Below are positions 1-9,066 of a stretch of DNA of 57,746 nucleotides, one piece after another. Under the pieces are notes generated by a model, which did no database searches, had not been told where the DNA came from, and was given only the letters and a program-made list of their open reading frames with translations. The translations under genes were made by a program, and so were the position numbers. The stretch comes from Rhodobacter sp. (lineage in GTDB: Bacteria; Pseudomonadota; Alphaproteobacteria; Rhodobacterales; Rhodobacteraceae). The stretch is from NCBI GenBank assembly GCA_027489175.1, contig JAIYAE010000030.1, positions 1 through 57,746 on the forward strand, in the 5' to 3' direction. Numbering within the stretch: position 1 is the stretch's first letter; the number at the start of each line of letters is the position of its first letter.

Positions 1-189
1 TGGAAGAAGACCGGGGGTGAGTTGGGGTCGGAAAGCGAAACCGTCGCGGGCGTGAACGATGGCGAGATCTACGCCGTCTGCGCCGATGGCACGCGGGTGC
101 AGGGCACCTTCATCATCGGGTCAGGCACCGCCAGCGGCACCGGCCGCGCGACCGATACCAATGGCAACGTCTACAAGCTTTTGTTCTGA
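1..189 (+). CDS. 3' end of a hypothetical protein (truncated by the window edge)
   Basis: Frame 1 is open from the first base to a TGA at 187-189 and gives the last 62 residues of a protein. The tail is rich in Gly, Thr and Asp and ends in NVYKLLF. I see no recognisable domain. It is read in the same direction as the hydrolase that follows 60 bp later, and that hydrolase has its own ribosome-binding site. The intergenic part shows no clear terminator. The function is unknown, and the true start lies outside the window. Confidence 0.55.
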   Translation, partial: WKKTGGELGSESETVAGVNDGEIYAVCADGTRVQGTFIIGSGTASGTGRATDTNGNVYKLLF

Positions 190-249
190 CGCCTTCTCTG
201 GCCTTCACCGCCCCGCGCGCTAGACCTTTGGGTCAGGCAAGGGGGATTT

Positions 250-1176
250 GTGATCCGCGTGGTGATTTGGGGCCTTTCGATCCTTGGGGTCAGCCTTTTC
301 GGGTTGGCGCTGTGGCTTTACACCCCCGACCGGCCCAGGGCGGCGCTTGAGGCGGCCTATTTGGGCGCGCCTTCCGATCTTGTCGACATCGCCGGCGTTC
401 GCCTGCATCTGCGGGATGAGGGGCCACGGGACGCGCCGGTAATCGTCCTTCTCCATGGCGTCGGGTCCAGCCTGCATACCTTTGATGGCTGGGCCGAGGG
501 CTTGGCCACCACCCACCGCGTGATCCGCTATGATATGCCGGGGGCGGGTCTGTCCGGCCCCGACCCGGACCGGAATTACAGTGACGCGCAGGGGGTGGCC
601 CAGCTTCTTGCGGTGCTGGACCATTTCGGCATCAACCGCGCCACCATCGCCGGCAACTCCATCGGCGGGCGGCTGGCCTGGCGCTTTGCCGCCGCGCATC
701 CTGACCGGGTTGAGCGTCTCGTGCTGATCTCGCCCGACGGCTATGCCAGCCCCGGCTTTGACTATGGCAAGCCGCCATCCGTGCCCTTCGTGCTTGAAGC
801 CATGAAATACGCCCTGCCGAAATGGGCGCTGCGGCCGAACATCGCCGCGGCCTATGCCGACCCTGGCAGCCTTAGCGATGCGGTGGTCGAACGCTACCAC
901 GCCCTTCTTCTGGCCCCCGGAAACCGGCAGGCGATGCTGGACCGGATGCGCCAGACCGTGCTGGTCCCGCCGGAACCCTTTTTGCAAGGCATCACTGTGC
1001 CGGTGCTGCTGCTGTGGGGTGAGAAGGACGCGATGATCCCGGTGGCCAATGCGCAAGACTACCTTGCAAACCTGCCCGATGCGCGGCTGGTGGTGCTGCC
1101 GGACCTTGGCCATGTCCCGCAGGAAGAGGCTCCGGCCATCAGTCTGCAGCCGGTGCTGGCGTTTCTGGGGCCTTAG
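250..1176 (+). CDS. Alpha/beta-hydrolase with N-terminal membrane anchor
   Basis: 308 residues. The first about 22 residues form one hydrophobic segment, so the enzyme is probably anchored in or exported across the inner membrane. The hydrolase fold follows: an oxyanion-type LLHGVGSS, the nucleophile elbow GNSIGG, a late acidic residue in GEKDAM and a C-terminal His in LGHVPQEE, which together make a Ser-Asp-His triad. The start is GTG, chosen because AAGGGGGA lies 3 bases upstream. The stop overlaps the stop of aroB tail-to-tail by 4 bp. The substrate cannot be told from sequence; esterase or epoxide-hydrolase-like members look alike at this level. Confidence 0.85.
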   Translation: MIRVVIWGLSILGVSLFGLALWLYTPDRPRAALEAAYLGAPSDLVDIAGVRLHLRDEGPRDAPVIVLLHGVGSSLHTFDGWAEGLATTHRVIRYDMPGAGLSGPDPDRNYSDAQGVAQLLAVLDHFGINRATIAGNSIGGRLAWRFAAAHPDRVERLVLISPDGYASPGFDYGKPPSVPFVLEAMKYALPKWALRPNIAAAYADPGSLSDAVVERYHALLLAPGNRQAMLDRMRQTVLVPPEPFLQGITVPVLLLWGEKDAMIPVANAQDYLANLPDARLVVLPDLGHVPQEEAPAISLQPVLAFLGP

Positions 1177-2282
1177 CGGCTGGCCAGCGCGTCCTGCAAC
1201 AATTTCAGGACGGCATCGCCCGGCACATCCTCGGCCACAAAGGCAGCACCTATCCCGCGCGCCAGGATAAAGCGCAGGCGGCCGTCGATCACCTTCTTGT
1301 CCTGCCCCATCAGGGCAACCAGAGCCTCAGCCCCCGGCAGATCGCCCTTGATATCGGCCAAGTCCACCTTCATCCCCATGCTGCGCAGATGCGCGCGCAC
1401 CCGGCTGGGGTCTTCCTGAGAGCACAGACCAAGACGCGAGGAGAGTTCGAACGCCAGCGCACAGCCGATCGCCACGCCTTCACCGTGAAGGAGGCGGTCA
1501 GAATATCCGGTCGCCTTCTCAAGGGCATGGCAGAAGGTGTGGCCCAGGTTCAGCAGGGCCCGCTCGCCTTCTTCCGTCTCGTCGCGTGAAACGATCCCCG
1601 CCTTCATCTCGACCGACCGGGTCACCGCGCGGAGCCGGGCGGCCGTATCGCCGTGACGCAGGGCGGGGCCGTGGGTTTCAAGCCAGTCGAAGAAGGCGGC
1701 GTCGCCCAGAAGCCCGTATTTCACCACCTCGCCATAGCCAGAGAGAAGGTCACGGTCGTGCAGCGTGTCCAACACGCCGATATCGGCCAGCACCAGGCTT
1801 GGCTGATGGAAGGCGCCGACCAGGTTCTTGCCTTGCGCGGTGTTGATCCCGGTCTTGCCGCCGACCGAACTGTCGACCTGCGCCAAAAGCGTCGTCGGTA
1901 GCTGCACAAAGCGCACGCCGCGCCGCAGGATGGCGGCGGAAAACCCCACCAGATCACCGATCACACCGCCGCCAAGGGCCAGCACGACATCCCGCCGTTC
2001 AACCTGCTGTTCCAACAGCCATTCGGTGCAACGGGCAAGGTTGTCCCAGTTTTTCGTGCCCTCGCCCGCTGGCAGGGCCAAGGACGAACAGGCGATGCCC
2101 TCGGCCTGCAACGCCGCCGTCAGGGCCGGCAGATGGGCGGCGGCCACGGTTTCATCGGTGACGATGGCCACGCGCTTGCGCCGCAGAAGGGGGGCAATTT
2201 CGGCCCCGGCCCGCGCGATCAGGCCCGTGCCAATCCTGACGTCATAGGACCGGGCCCCAAGGTCGACCGCCACATGGTTCAT
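1173..2282 (-). CDS. aroB: 3-dehydroquinate synthase
   Basis: 369 residues, the normal length for AroB. It converts DAHP to 3-dehydroquinate, the second step of the shikimate pathway, in the cytoplasm, using NAD and a divalent metal. Visible family signatures are the glycine-rich ALGGGVIGD nucleotide loop, the PTTLLAQVDSSVGGKT block, the metal-binding LNLGHTFCHALE His and HGEGVAIG. The ATG lies 3 bases after the aroK stop, so aroK and aroB form the usual two-gene operon. Its stop overlaps the stop of the opposite-strand hydrolase by 4 bp. Confidence 0.96.
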   Translation of the reverse strand: MNHVAVDLGARSYDVRIGTGLIARAGAEIAPLLRRKRVAIVTDETVAAAHLPALTAALQAEGIACSSLALPAGEGTKNWDNLARCTEWLLEQQVERRDVVLALGGGVIGDLVGFSAAILRRGVRFVQLPTTLLAQVDSSVGGKTGINTAQGKNLVGAFHQPSLVLADIGVLDTLHDRDLLSGYGEVVKYGLLGDAAFFDWLETHGPALRHGDTAARLRAVTRSVEMKAGIVSRDETEEGERALLNLGHTFCHALEKATGYSDRLLHGEGVAIGCALAFELSSRLGLCSQEDPSRVRAHLRSMGMKVDLADIKGDLPGAEALVALMGQDKKVIDGRLRFILARGIGAAFVAEDVPGDAVLKLLQDALASR

Positions 2283-2285
2283 CGC

Positions 2286-2834
2286 TTATCCTTCCAGCAC
2301 GTCCGGCCGGGTGCGCAACGCTTCCCGCACCCGGATGGCCATGTCTTCCACTGACAATTCGGCAGCGCTGTCCACGGCCAGATCGGCCTCGGCATAGAAG
2401 GGAAGGCGCGCCTCGTAAAGCGCGCGCAGGGTTTCGCGCGGGTTCGCAGTGCGCAACAAGGGGCGGGTGGTCTTGTGGCGGACGCGCTGCCACAACAGGT
2501 CAAGGTCGGCGCGCAGCCAGACGGATACGCCAACCTCATGGATCAAGGCGCGATTCGCTGCCGACAGGAAAGCCCCGCCCCCGGTCGACAGCACACAAGG
2601 GGTGCCGCGCAGCAGGCGGGCGATCACCTCGGTCTCGCGGGCGCGGAAGAACGGTTCGCCGTCGCGTTCGAAGATTTCGGCGATGGTGCGATTGGCGGCG
2701 CGGGTGATTTCCTCATCGGAATCACGGAACTCTACCCCCAGAAGCCGCGCAAGCGCAGTGCCGACGGCCGTTTTGCCCGCCCCCATCATTCCGACCATGA
2801 CCACGGTCTTCGTCAACTGTGCCATTGCGTCCAT
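2286..2834 (-). CDS. aroK: Shikimate kinase
   Basis: About 182 residues from the ATG at 2834. ATG at 2825 is an equally possible start, and an upstream ATG at 2867 seems too far out. It phosphorylates shikimate with ATP in the chorismate pathway. The P-loop GMMGAGKT is near the N-terminus, followed by the DSDEEI shikimate/Mg region, the FRARE motif and the GGGAF loop. It is the first gene of the aroK-aroB pair. The neighbouring upstream gene runs the other way, so the 2835-3023 gap should hold both promoters. Confidence 0.94.
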   Translation of the reverse strand: MDAMAQLTKTVVMVGMMGAGKTAVGTALARLLGVEFRDSDEEITRAANRTIAEIFERDGEPFFRARETEVIARLLRGTPCVLSTGGGAFLSAANRALIHEVGVSVWLRADLDLLWQRVRHKTTRPLLRTANPRETLRALYEARLPFYAEADLAVDSAAELSVEDMAIRVREALRTRPDVLEG

Positions 2835-3023
2835 CTGCCCGAGCCCGCATGACCTTGCCGAAAGCACGCGGGAAATATTCCCCCCTGAATGGCGTGAAGT
2901 CTTGCGGAATGCTATATAGATTGTGCATCACACCCGCTCTGGGCGCGCAATCTGCGTCTGGTGCGGCAAGAAAAGTCGGGCGGATCAAGCTGCCCCACGC
3001 CAAAGTCGAGGAAGGGCAACGCC

Positions 3024-3158
3024 ATGGGTCGGATCATCAAAGCACTGGTTTTGCTGGTGATAATCGGGTTCATCGGCTTGGCGGGTTATGCGTATCTCGG
3101 CGATCTTTCACCCGTCCAGGGTGAGGTGACGAAGCCAGTGGTGTTGAATGCGGATTAA
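3024..3158 (+). CDS. Small single-span membrane protein of unknown function
   Basis: 44 residues from the ATG at 3024, which is preceded by GAGGAAGGG. Residues about 5-25 form one transmembrane helix (KALVLLVIIGFIGLAG) followed by a short polar tail. The stop overlaps the start of the next gene by 11 bp, which suggests translational coupling and a shared job. I do not recognise a named family; similar short proteins beside xerD occur in Rhodobacterales as far as I recall. Function unknown. Confidence 0.7.
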   Translation: MGRIIKALVLLVIIGFIGLAGYAYLGDLSPVQGEVTKPVVLNAD

Positions 3159-4707
3159 GACGGCGGGTCTATTGGTGCTGCTGGCTGGGACGGCTCCGCT
3201 TGCCGCGCAAGAGGGCGGCGGCCCCCTGTCGGCCATCGACTGGCTCTCGCAATCGGTGGCGACGCCGGCTTCCGAGGATACCGGCGGCATCGCCATGGCG
3301 ATTGATGAGCCGCCGGTGACCGGCCAGGGCGGCGCCCTGCCGCAGCCGGTGGCGACCACGGCGCTGGACGGCCCGTCGCCGGATGCGGTGGGGCTGATCC
3401 CCCCGGCGGTGTCGGGCTTGCCGCGCAACCTGTGGGGCCAGGGCCTGACGGCCGAGATTGCGGCACGGCTGGTCAGCCACAGCGACGACGCGCTGCCCGC
3501 CTTGCGCCAGTTGTTCCTGACGATCCTGCTCGCCGAGGTTGAGGCGCCGGTGGATGCCGGTGGCCGGGGCGACCTTCTCCAGGTGCGGATCGACAAGCTT
3601 CTGGCGCTTGGGGCGCTGGAACAGGCGGCGGCGCTGATCGAGGCTGCGGGTGCCACCACACCCGACATGTTCCGCCGCAGCTTTGACGTGGCCCTTCTGA
3701 CCGGGGCCGAAGATCGCGCCTGCGAGGCGATGGCGGCCTCGCCGCATCTGGCCCCCACCGTGCCCGCCCGCATCTTTTGCCAGGCGCGGCAGGGCGACTG
3801 GGACACAGCGGCCCTCACGCTCCACACGTCCGAGGCGTTGGGCGAGATCACGGCCAATCAGGCCGCCTTGCTGGCCCGCTTCCTTGACCCTGACCTTTTC
3901 GAAGGCGAAGCGCCGCCCCCTGCCCCCAGCCCGGTCACGCCGCTGGACTGGAAGATGTATGAGGCGATTGGTGAGCCTTTGCCCACCGAAGGCCTGCCCG
4001 TCGCCTTTTCCTATGCCGAGATTGGGCCAAAAGCCGGCTGGAAGGCCCAGATCGAGGCGGCAGAACGCCTGACACGGGGTGGCACTCTGCCGCCGAACGT
4101 GATCCTGGGGCTTTACACCGAACGCAACCCTGCCGCGTCCGGCGGGGTCTGGGACCGGGCGGCGGCCTTCCAGAAGTTTGAAGCGGCCCTCGCCTCGGGC
4201 GATGCGGCGCGCGTCGGACAGGCCCTGCCCGAGGTTTGGGCCAAGATGCAGGAAGCCGAACTTGAGGTGCCCTTTGCCGTCCTGTTCGGCAAGGCGCTGC
4301 TGGATCTTCCCTTGTCTGGCGAGGCGGCGGCCATCGCCTTTCGGGTGGCCCTGCTGTCGCCCTACCGGGATGCCGCTGCCAGCCGCCACAGCCCTGCCGA
4401 CGCCGAAGAGGCGTTTCTTGTCGGGCTGGCCCGGGGCGACCTGACCGGAATTGTCCCGCCCGACAGTCTGGGCCGCGCCATTGCCGCCGCGTTCCGCGCA
4501 CCCGCCCCGTCGGTCGAAGCGCAGACCCTGCTGGACGGCAACCGGACGGGGGAAGCGATCATCGTCGCCATCGACAACATCGGCCGCGGTGTGCAGGGCG
4601 ATCTGCGGGGGGTGACTGAGGGGCTTTCCCTGATGCGGATGGTTGGTCTCGACGGCATGGCACGCCGCACCGCGCTGGAACTGATGATCCTGGAACGCAG
4701 GGGCTAG
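3148..4707 (+). CDS. Secreted/periplasmic hypothetical protein
   Basis: 519 residues. The N-terminus reads as a signal peptide: Arg/Lys, a hydrophobic stretch, then cleavage near PLAAQ at about residue 20. The rest is rich in Ala, Leu and Glu with a helical-repeat feel (many A-L-E segments, as in TPR-like proteins), but I cannot point to a clear repeat unit. It overlaps the preceding 44-residue membrane protein by 11 bp and is followed 3 bp later by xerD, so the three are probably one transcript. I do not recognise a function. Confidence 0.82.
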   Translation: MRIKTAGLLVLLAGTAPLAAQEGGGPLSAIDWLSQSVATPASEDTGGIAMAIDEPPVTGQGGALPQPVATTALDGPSPDAVGLIPPAVSGLPRNLWGQGLTAEIAARLVSHSDDALPALRQLFLTILLAEVEAPVDAGGRGDLLQVRIDKLLALGALEQAAALIEAAGATTPDMFRRSFDVALLTGAEDRACEAMAASPHLAPTVPARIFCQARQGDWDTAALTLHTSEALGEITANQAALLARFLDPDLFEGEAPPPAPSPVTPLDWKMYEAIGEPLPTEGLPVAFSYAEIGPKAGWKAQIEAAERLTRGGTLPPNVILGLYTERNPAASGGVWDRAAAFQKFEAALASGDAARVGQALPEVWAKMQEAELEVPFAVLFGKALLDLPLSGEAAAIAFRVALLSPYRDAAASRHSPADAEEAFLVGLARGDLTGIVPPDSLGRAIAAAFRAPAPSVEAQTLLDGNRTGEAIIVAIDNIGRGVQGDLRGVTEGLSLMRMVGLDGMARRTALELMILERRG

Positions 4708-4710
4708 GCG

Positions 4711-5664
4711 ATGCCTGACCCCGACTCCAGCCGATGGATTTCCACCTTTCTCGACGCCCGCAGCGCCGATGCCGGAGCCGCGCGCAACACGCAGCTGGCT
4801 TATGGCCGTGATCTGGTCGATTTCGCCGACTGGCTGGCCGGGCACGGCAGCACCCTGTCCACGGCGGGCCGCGCAACGGTTGAGGATTACCTGATCCATT
4901 GCGACGCGCAGGGCCTGTCTAAGGCCACCCGCGCGCGCCGTCTGTCCGCGATCCGCCAACTTTTCCGGTTCGCGGTCGAGGAGGGTTGGCGCGCCGACAA
5001 CCCGGCCTTGCGCATTTCGGGCCCCGGCCGCGCGGCAAGTCTGCCGAAGACCCTGACCGTGGACGAAGTCACCCGCCTGATCGAGGCCGCCCGCACCAAG
5101 GGCCGCAGCCCGTCTGACCGCTTGCGCAACGCGGCCCTCTTGGAGCTGGTCTACGCCGCCGGCCTGCGGGTCAGTGAGCTTGTCGGTCTGCCGATCGCCG
5201 CCGTGCGGGGCAACCCGCGCATGATCCTGGTGCGCGGCAAGGGTGACAAGGAACGGATGGTGCCGCTTTCGGCCCCCGCCCGCACCGCGCTGGCCGATTG
5301 GCTGGCCTGCCGCGACGAAATGGATGCAGCGGCTCGGCTTGAGGGGCGACCGGTGTCAAAGTTCCTGTTCCCCGGCGACGGGCGCGAAGGCCACATGACC
5401 CGGCAGCATTTCCACCTGATGCTCAAGGATATCGCCGTGCTGGCGGGCCTGTCGCCTGCCCGCGTCACGCCGCATGTCCTGCGCCATGCCTTTGCCACGC
5501 ATCTTCTGGCCGGGGGCGCCGATCTTCGGGTAATCCAGACCCTTCTCGGCCATGCCGATGTCGCCACGACCGAGATTTACACCCATGTGCTTGACGACCA
5601 CCTGCAAAAGCTGGTCCTGACCCATCACCCGTTGGCCCGCCCGCCTTTGGCAAGCAAAGCCTGA
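4711..5664 (+). CDS. xerD: Site-specific tyrosine recombinase, XerD type
   Basis: 317 residues, the usual XerC/XerD size. The N-terminal SAM-like DNA-binding domain (about 1-100) is followed by the catalytic domain. The active-site set is visible: the Arg of AAGLRVSEL, a Lys in the RGKGDKER hairpin, HVLRHAFATH (His and Arg), LLGHADVATT (His) and the nucleophile Tyr in EIYTHV. It resolves chromosome dimers at dif together with a partner recombinase and FtsK. The gene follows the preceding one by 3 bp. XerD is favoured over XerC by overall sequence feel only. Confidence 0.93.
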   Translation: MPDPDSSRWISTFLDARSADAGAARNTQLAYGRDLVDFADWLAGHGSTLSTAGRATVEDYLIHCDAQGLSKATRARRLSAIRQLFRFAVEEGWRADNPALRISGPGRAASLPKTLTVDEVTRLIEAARTKGRSPSDRLRNAALLELVYAAGLRVSELVGLPIAAVRGNPRMILVRGKGDKERMVPLSAPARTALADWLACRDEMDAAARLEGRPVSKFLFPGDGREGHMTRQHFHLMLKDIAVLAGLSPARVTPHVLRHAFATHLLAGGADLRVIQTLLGHADVATTEIYTHVLDDHLQKLVLTHHPLARPPLASKA

Positions 5665-5686
5665 CCTGCAAGAACTGGACCCCCCG

Positions 5687-7000
5687 ATGGATGCCGCCCC
5701 CTCTGCCGCACTCGATACCGCCTTCTGGCTGACGGCCGCCGCCATTCTGGGGCTCTTGGTCATGTCCGCTTTCTTTTCGGGGTCGGAAACCGCACTGACT
5801 GCCTCCTCCCGGTCAAAGTTGAAGGCACAAGCCGACAAGGGCGCGCGTGGGGCGGCCAGCGCCATGAAGGTCACCGAAGACCGTGAGCGGATGATCGGCG
5901 CCCTGCTGCTGGGCAACAACATCGTCAACATCCTGTCAGCCGCACTTGCAACCGCCCTTCTGACGCGGATGTTCGGCGACAGCGGCGTGGCGATTGCGAC
6001 CTTCGTGATGACCGCGCTGGTGCTGGTCTTTGGCGAGGTGATGCCGAAAACCCTTGCCATCACCTATCCCGAACCCGTGGCAACCCGAGTGGCCCCGATC
6101 ATCCGCGTGCTGATCGTGATCTTCACCCCGGTCGTGTCACTGGTCCGCACGCTGGTGCGCGGCCTTCTCTACCTCTGCGGCGTGCGCCCGAACCCCGGCG
6201 GTGAGATGCTGGCCCTGCGTGAGGAAATCGCCGGGGCCATCGCGCTTGGCCATTCCGAAGGCGCGGTGGAGAAGGAAGACCGTGACCGCCTGCTGGGGGC
6301 CCTGGACCTCAGCCACCGCACGGTGGACGAGATCATGCGCCACCGCCGCCAGATCGAGATGATCGATGCCAATCTGCCGCCCGGCGAGATCATCACCCGG
6401 GTCCTTGCTTCCCCCCACACCCGGCTGCCGATCTATCGCGACAGCGATGACAACATCCTTGGTGTGGTCCATGCAAAAGACCTCTTGCGTGAGGTGGACC
6501 GTCTGGTGCGGGGGGAAGAGGGGTCCGTCGAGGGGATCGAGAAGCTGGACATCGTGAAGGTGGCGATGAAGCCCTACTTCATCCCCGACACCACCAGCCT
6601 AGACGAACAGATGCGCGAATTCCTTGCCCGCCGCACCCACTTCGCGCTGGTCGTTGATGAATATGGCACCCTGCAGGGCCTGATCACGCTGGAGGATATC
6701 CTTGAGGAAATCGTCGGAGACATCACCGATGAATTCGACGTGGTGCTGAAGGATTCCCACCTTAGCCGGACCGAGGACGGGGCCTATCTGATCGACGGCG
6801 CAATGACGATCCGTGACCTCAATCGCGCGACCGACTGGCGCCTGCCCGATGATGAGGCGAACACCATTGCTGGCCTCGTGATCCACGAAGCGCAGATGAT
6901 CCCGAACGAGGGCCAGGTCTTCAGCTTCCACGGCTTCCGGTTCGAGGTGGTCCAGCGCCGCGAAAACCGGATCACCCGGCTGAAGCTGCGGCCGCTTTAG
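5687..7000 (+). CDS. CNNM/CorC-HlyC family membrane transporter with CBS domains
   Basis: 437 residues. An N-terminal DUF21 membrane domain with several helices (about 10-190, including FFSGSETALTAS and LGNNIVNIL) is followed by two CBS domains (about 210-330) and a C-terminal CorC_HlyC domain (about 350-435, EFDVVLKDSH onward). Members act in Mg2+/Co2+ efflux or homeostasis. The gene lies 22 bp after xerD on the same strand. Its last 29 bp overlap the 3' end of the convergent amidotransferase-like gene. Confidence 0.9.
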   Translation: MDAAPSAALDTAFWLTAAAILGLLVMSAFFSGSETALTASSRSKLKAQADKGARGAASAMKVTEDRERMIGALLLGNNIVNILSAALATALLTRMFGDSGVAIATFVMTALVLVFGEVMPKTLAITYPEPVATRVAPIIRVLIVIFTPVVSLVRTLVRGLLYLCGVRPNPGGEMLALREEIAGAIALGHSEGAVEKEDRDRLLGALDLSHRTVDEIMRHRRQIEMIDANLPPGEIITRVLASPHTRLPIYRDSDDNILGVVHAKDLLREVDRLVRGEEGSVEGIEKLDIVKVAMKPYFIPDTTSLDEQMREFLARRTHFALVVDEYGTLQGLITLEDILEEIVGDITDEFDVVLKDSHLSRTEDGAYLIDGAMTIRDLNRATDWRLPDDEANTIAGLVIHEAQMIPNEGQVFSFHGFRFEVVQRRENRITRLKLRPL

Positions 7001-7820
7001 GGCGTTCGGCAGTCGTACTGCCGTTGGCCCAGGCGGCCACGGCAGCCCCAAAGGCCTGGAACAGCGGGCGCGACACGGGGTCATTGGCCGCGTTCCATTC
7101 GGGGTGCCACTGGACCGCAAGGGTAAAGCCCGCAGCACCCTCGACATAAATCGCCTCGGGCGTGCCGTCAGGGGCGACACCGTCCACCACGACGCGCGGG
7201 GCGGCACGGGCGATGCCTTGGCCGTGCAGCGTGTTGGTCATCACCTCGCGCGCGCCCATCAGGCGGTGAAACGGGCCGCCTTCGGAAAAGCTGACCGGGT
7301 GGCGCAGGGCGAACTGTTCTTCCAGCGTGCCGTCCGGCGGCATGCGGTGGTTCATCCGGCCCGGCAGGTCGCGGATTTCGGGGTAAAGCGTGCCACCCAT
7401 GGCCACGTTCACCTCTTGGAAGCCCCGGCAGATGCCCAGGAACGGCTGGCCCCGGTCCACGCAGGCGCGGATCAAGGGGAGTGTGATCGCGTCGCGGCAG
7501 CGGTCAAAGCAGCCGTGCGCTGGCGTCTCATCCTCACCATACTCGCTGGGGTGGACGTTTGGGCGACCACCGGTCAGCAGGAACCCGTCGCACAGGTCCA
7601 GAAGGTCATCGACCGACACCAGCCGCGGGTCGGACGGGATGATCAGCGGCAGGCAGCCGGCCACTTCGGCCACCGCGACGGAATTCATCGTCCCGCCGGA
7701 ATGCACCGGGTAGTGGTCATTCACCATATAGCTGTTGCCGATGATCCCCACCACCGGGCGCCTGCCCCGTTTTGCCACCTTGCCCACGCCTGTCCCTTGG
7801 TTTTCCACGGCCCTTACCAT
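6972..7820 (-). CDS. Class I glutamine amidotransferase-like hydrolase (gamma-glutamyl-GABA hydrolase/PuuD family)
   Basis: 282 residues from the ATG at 7820, chosen because a GGGGGAGGG site lies just upstream; an in-frame ATG at 7904 lacks this support. The catalytic Cys sits in LGICRGFQE and the His-Glu pair in VQWHPEW, the peptidase C26 arrangement. Relatives hydrolyse gamma-glutamyl bonds in polyamine catabolism, but no put/puu gene is next door, so the substrate is open. The 3' end overlaps the CorC-type gene tail-to-tail by 29 bp. Confidence 0.87.
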   Translation of the reverse strand: MVRAVENQGTGVGKVAKRGRRPVVGIIGNSYMVNDHYPVHSGGTMNSVAVAEVAGCLPLIIPSDPRLVSVDDLLDLCDGFLLTGGRPNVHPSEYGEDETPAHGCFDRCRDAITLPLIRACVDRGQPFLGICRGFQEVNVAMGGTLYPEIRDLPGRMNHRMPPDGTLEEQFALRHPVSFSEGGPFHRLMGAREVMTNTLHGQGIARAAPRVVVDGVAPDGTPEAIYVEGAAGFTLAVQWHPEWNAANDPVSRPLFQAFGAAVAAWANGSTTAERPKAAAASAG

Positions 7821-7986
7821 AGCGCCGCCCTCCCCCGGCGAAAAGCCCCGGGACAGGGCCACAAGCGCACAGGACAGGCAACAGCCCCGCACACTGCCTT
7901 GCAAAGTGGCAGCTTCACGGGGAAATGACTTCCCACGACCAGAACCTAGGTTCAGCTATCGGGTGACGCCTTCCATGGAGATGCCG

Positions 7987-8355
7987 ATGCCCCGCCTGAC
8001 CCCGATCCTTGCCGCCTGCCTGGCCCTTGCCCTTCCCGCCATGGCGCAAGAGGCGACGACTGGCCATGAGGGGCATTCAATGACCGGCATGGCCTATGCC
8101 ACGCCCGCCACGCAGGCCTTCATAGCCGCGAATGACGCGATGCATAAAGGCATGGCGATCGAATTCACCGGTAACGCAGATGTCGATTTCGTCAGGGGCA
8201 TGATCCCGCACCACCAAAGCGCGGTGGATATGGCGCGGATCGTGCTGGAGCATGGCGCCGACCCCGAAGTGCGCAAATTCGCTGAAGGCGTGATCGCCGC
8301 GCAAGAGGCCGAGATCAAGTGGATGACCGACTGGCTGGCCGCGAACGGCAGCTAA
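7987..8355 (+). CDS. DUF305 family periplasmic protein
   Basis: About 122 residues from the ATG at 7987, which has GGAG six bases upstream; in-frame ATGs at 7975 and 7981 are alternatives. A signal peptide ends near PAMAQ. The mature part contains GHEGHSMTGM and the family hallmark FVRGMIPHHQSAVDMA, with His and Met residues that could bind metal. DUF305 proteins are often found with copper handling, but no copper genes are adjacent. The stop lies 3 bp from the convergent metallohydrolase stop. Confidence 0.85.
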   Translation: MPRLTPILAACLALALPAMAQEATTGHEGHSMTGMAYATPATQAFIAANDAMHKGMAIEFTGNADVDFVRGMIPHHQSAVDMARIVLEHGADPEVRKFAEGVIAAQEAEIKWMTDWLAANGS

Positions 8356-8358
8356 GGG

Positions 8359-9066
8359 TCAGGCCCGCTTGCTCAGGTAGTCTTCCGCAATCGCAACCAT
8401 CCGGGCGCGGGTCATCTCTGGCCCGTGGCCGCCGATCACCAGACGGCAGTCCAGCTGGCGCAGGCGGTCCATCGTCGCCAGATAATCCTGGATCGAGGCC
8501 CCCGGCAGATCGTCAAGAATGTCATCGTCATAGATTGCATCCCCGGACAGGAACAGACCATCCTCCTCATCCAGCAGGCCGATCCCGCCAGCGGAATGTC
8601 CGGGCAGGTGCAGGACGGTGAACTGCCGGTCGCCAAGGTCGATCCGGTCCCCCTCCGCCAAGGTGCCGGTCAGGGGCGCGGGGGGCAAGTGCCAGTCGGC
8701 CACGCTCCATCCCGGCACAGGCGGGTGTGAAATTAGGTCAGGCCAGCCGCGAAATTCATCCGCGAAGGTCTCCACCCCTGGCAGGCCGGCAAACCCCGCC
8801 GCTTCCGAGGCGTGGCCCAGACGGTCCGTGAACTCATGAAACCCGCCGATGTGGTCGACATGGGCATGGCTTGCCACCGCAATGACCGGCCCGCCCGAAA
8901 GGGGCAATGCCGGGCGCAAGGTGGACAGGCCACAGCCGAAATCAAACTGCAAATCCCGCTCGCGGCCCCGGACGGTGACCATGGCCGCGCGGAACATCTC
9001 GGCTACGGCGGGCTCATGGGACACAAAGACCCCCAGTTCCAGCGCGCGGGTCTGAAACCAGTCCAT
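8359..9066 (-). CDS. MBL-fold metallo-hydrolase
   Basis: 235 residues. The start is the ATG at 9066, which forms a TGATG overlap with the stop of the upstream aminotransferase. The metal-binding signature HAHVDHIGG is visible, followed by LPGHSAGG, SGDAIYDDD and a late His in VIGGHGPE: the standard dinuclear-metal ligand set of glyoxalase II/lactonase-like enzymes. The overlap implies co-expression with the aminotransferase. The exact substrate is unknown. Confidence 0.9.
   Translation of the reverse strand: MDWFQTRALELGVFVSHEPAVAEMFRAAMVTVRGRERDLQFDFGCGLSTLRPALPLSGGPVIAVASHAHVDHIGGFHEFTDRLGHASEAAGFAGLPGVETFADEFRGWPDLISHPPVPGWSVADWHLPPAPLTGTLAEGDRIDLGDRQFTVLHLPGHSAGGIGLLDEEDGLFLSGDAIYDDDILDDLPGASIQDYLATMDRLRQLDCRLVIGGHGPEMTRARMVAIAEDYLSKRA

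Noticed and set aside
2722..3003. 93-codon minus-strand ORF overlapping the aroK start
   Set aside because: Its C-terminal half is the aroK shadow frame and it has no good start signal.
3169..4959. 596-codon minus-strand open frame over the exported hypothetical protein
   Set aside because: The plus-strand frame has a signal peptide, good spacing to xerD and normal composition; the antisense frame has none of these.
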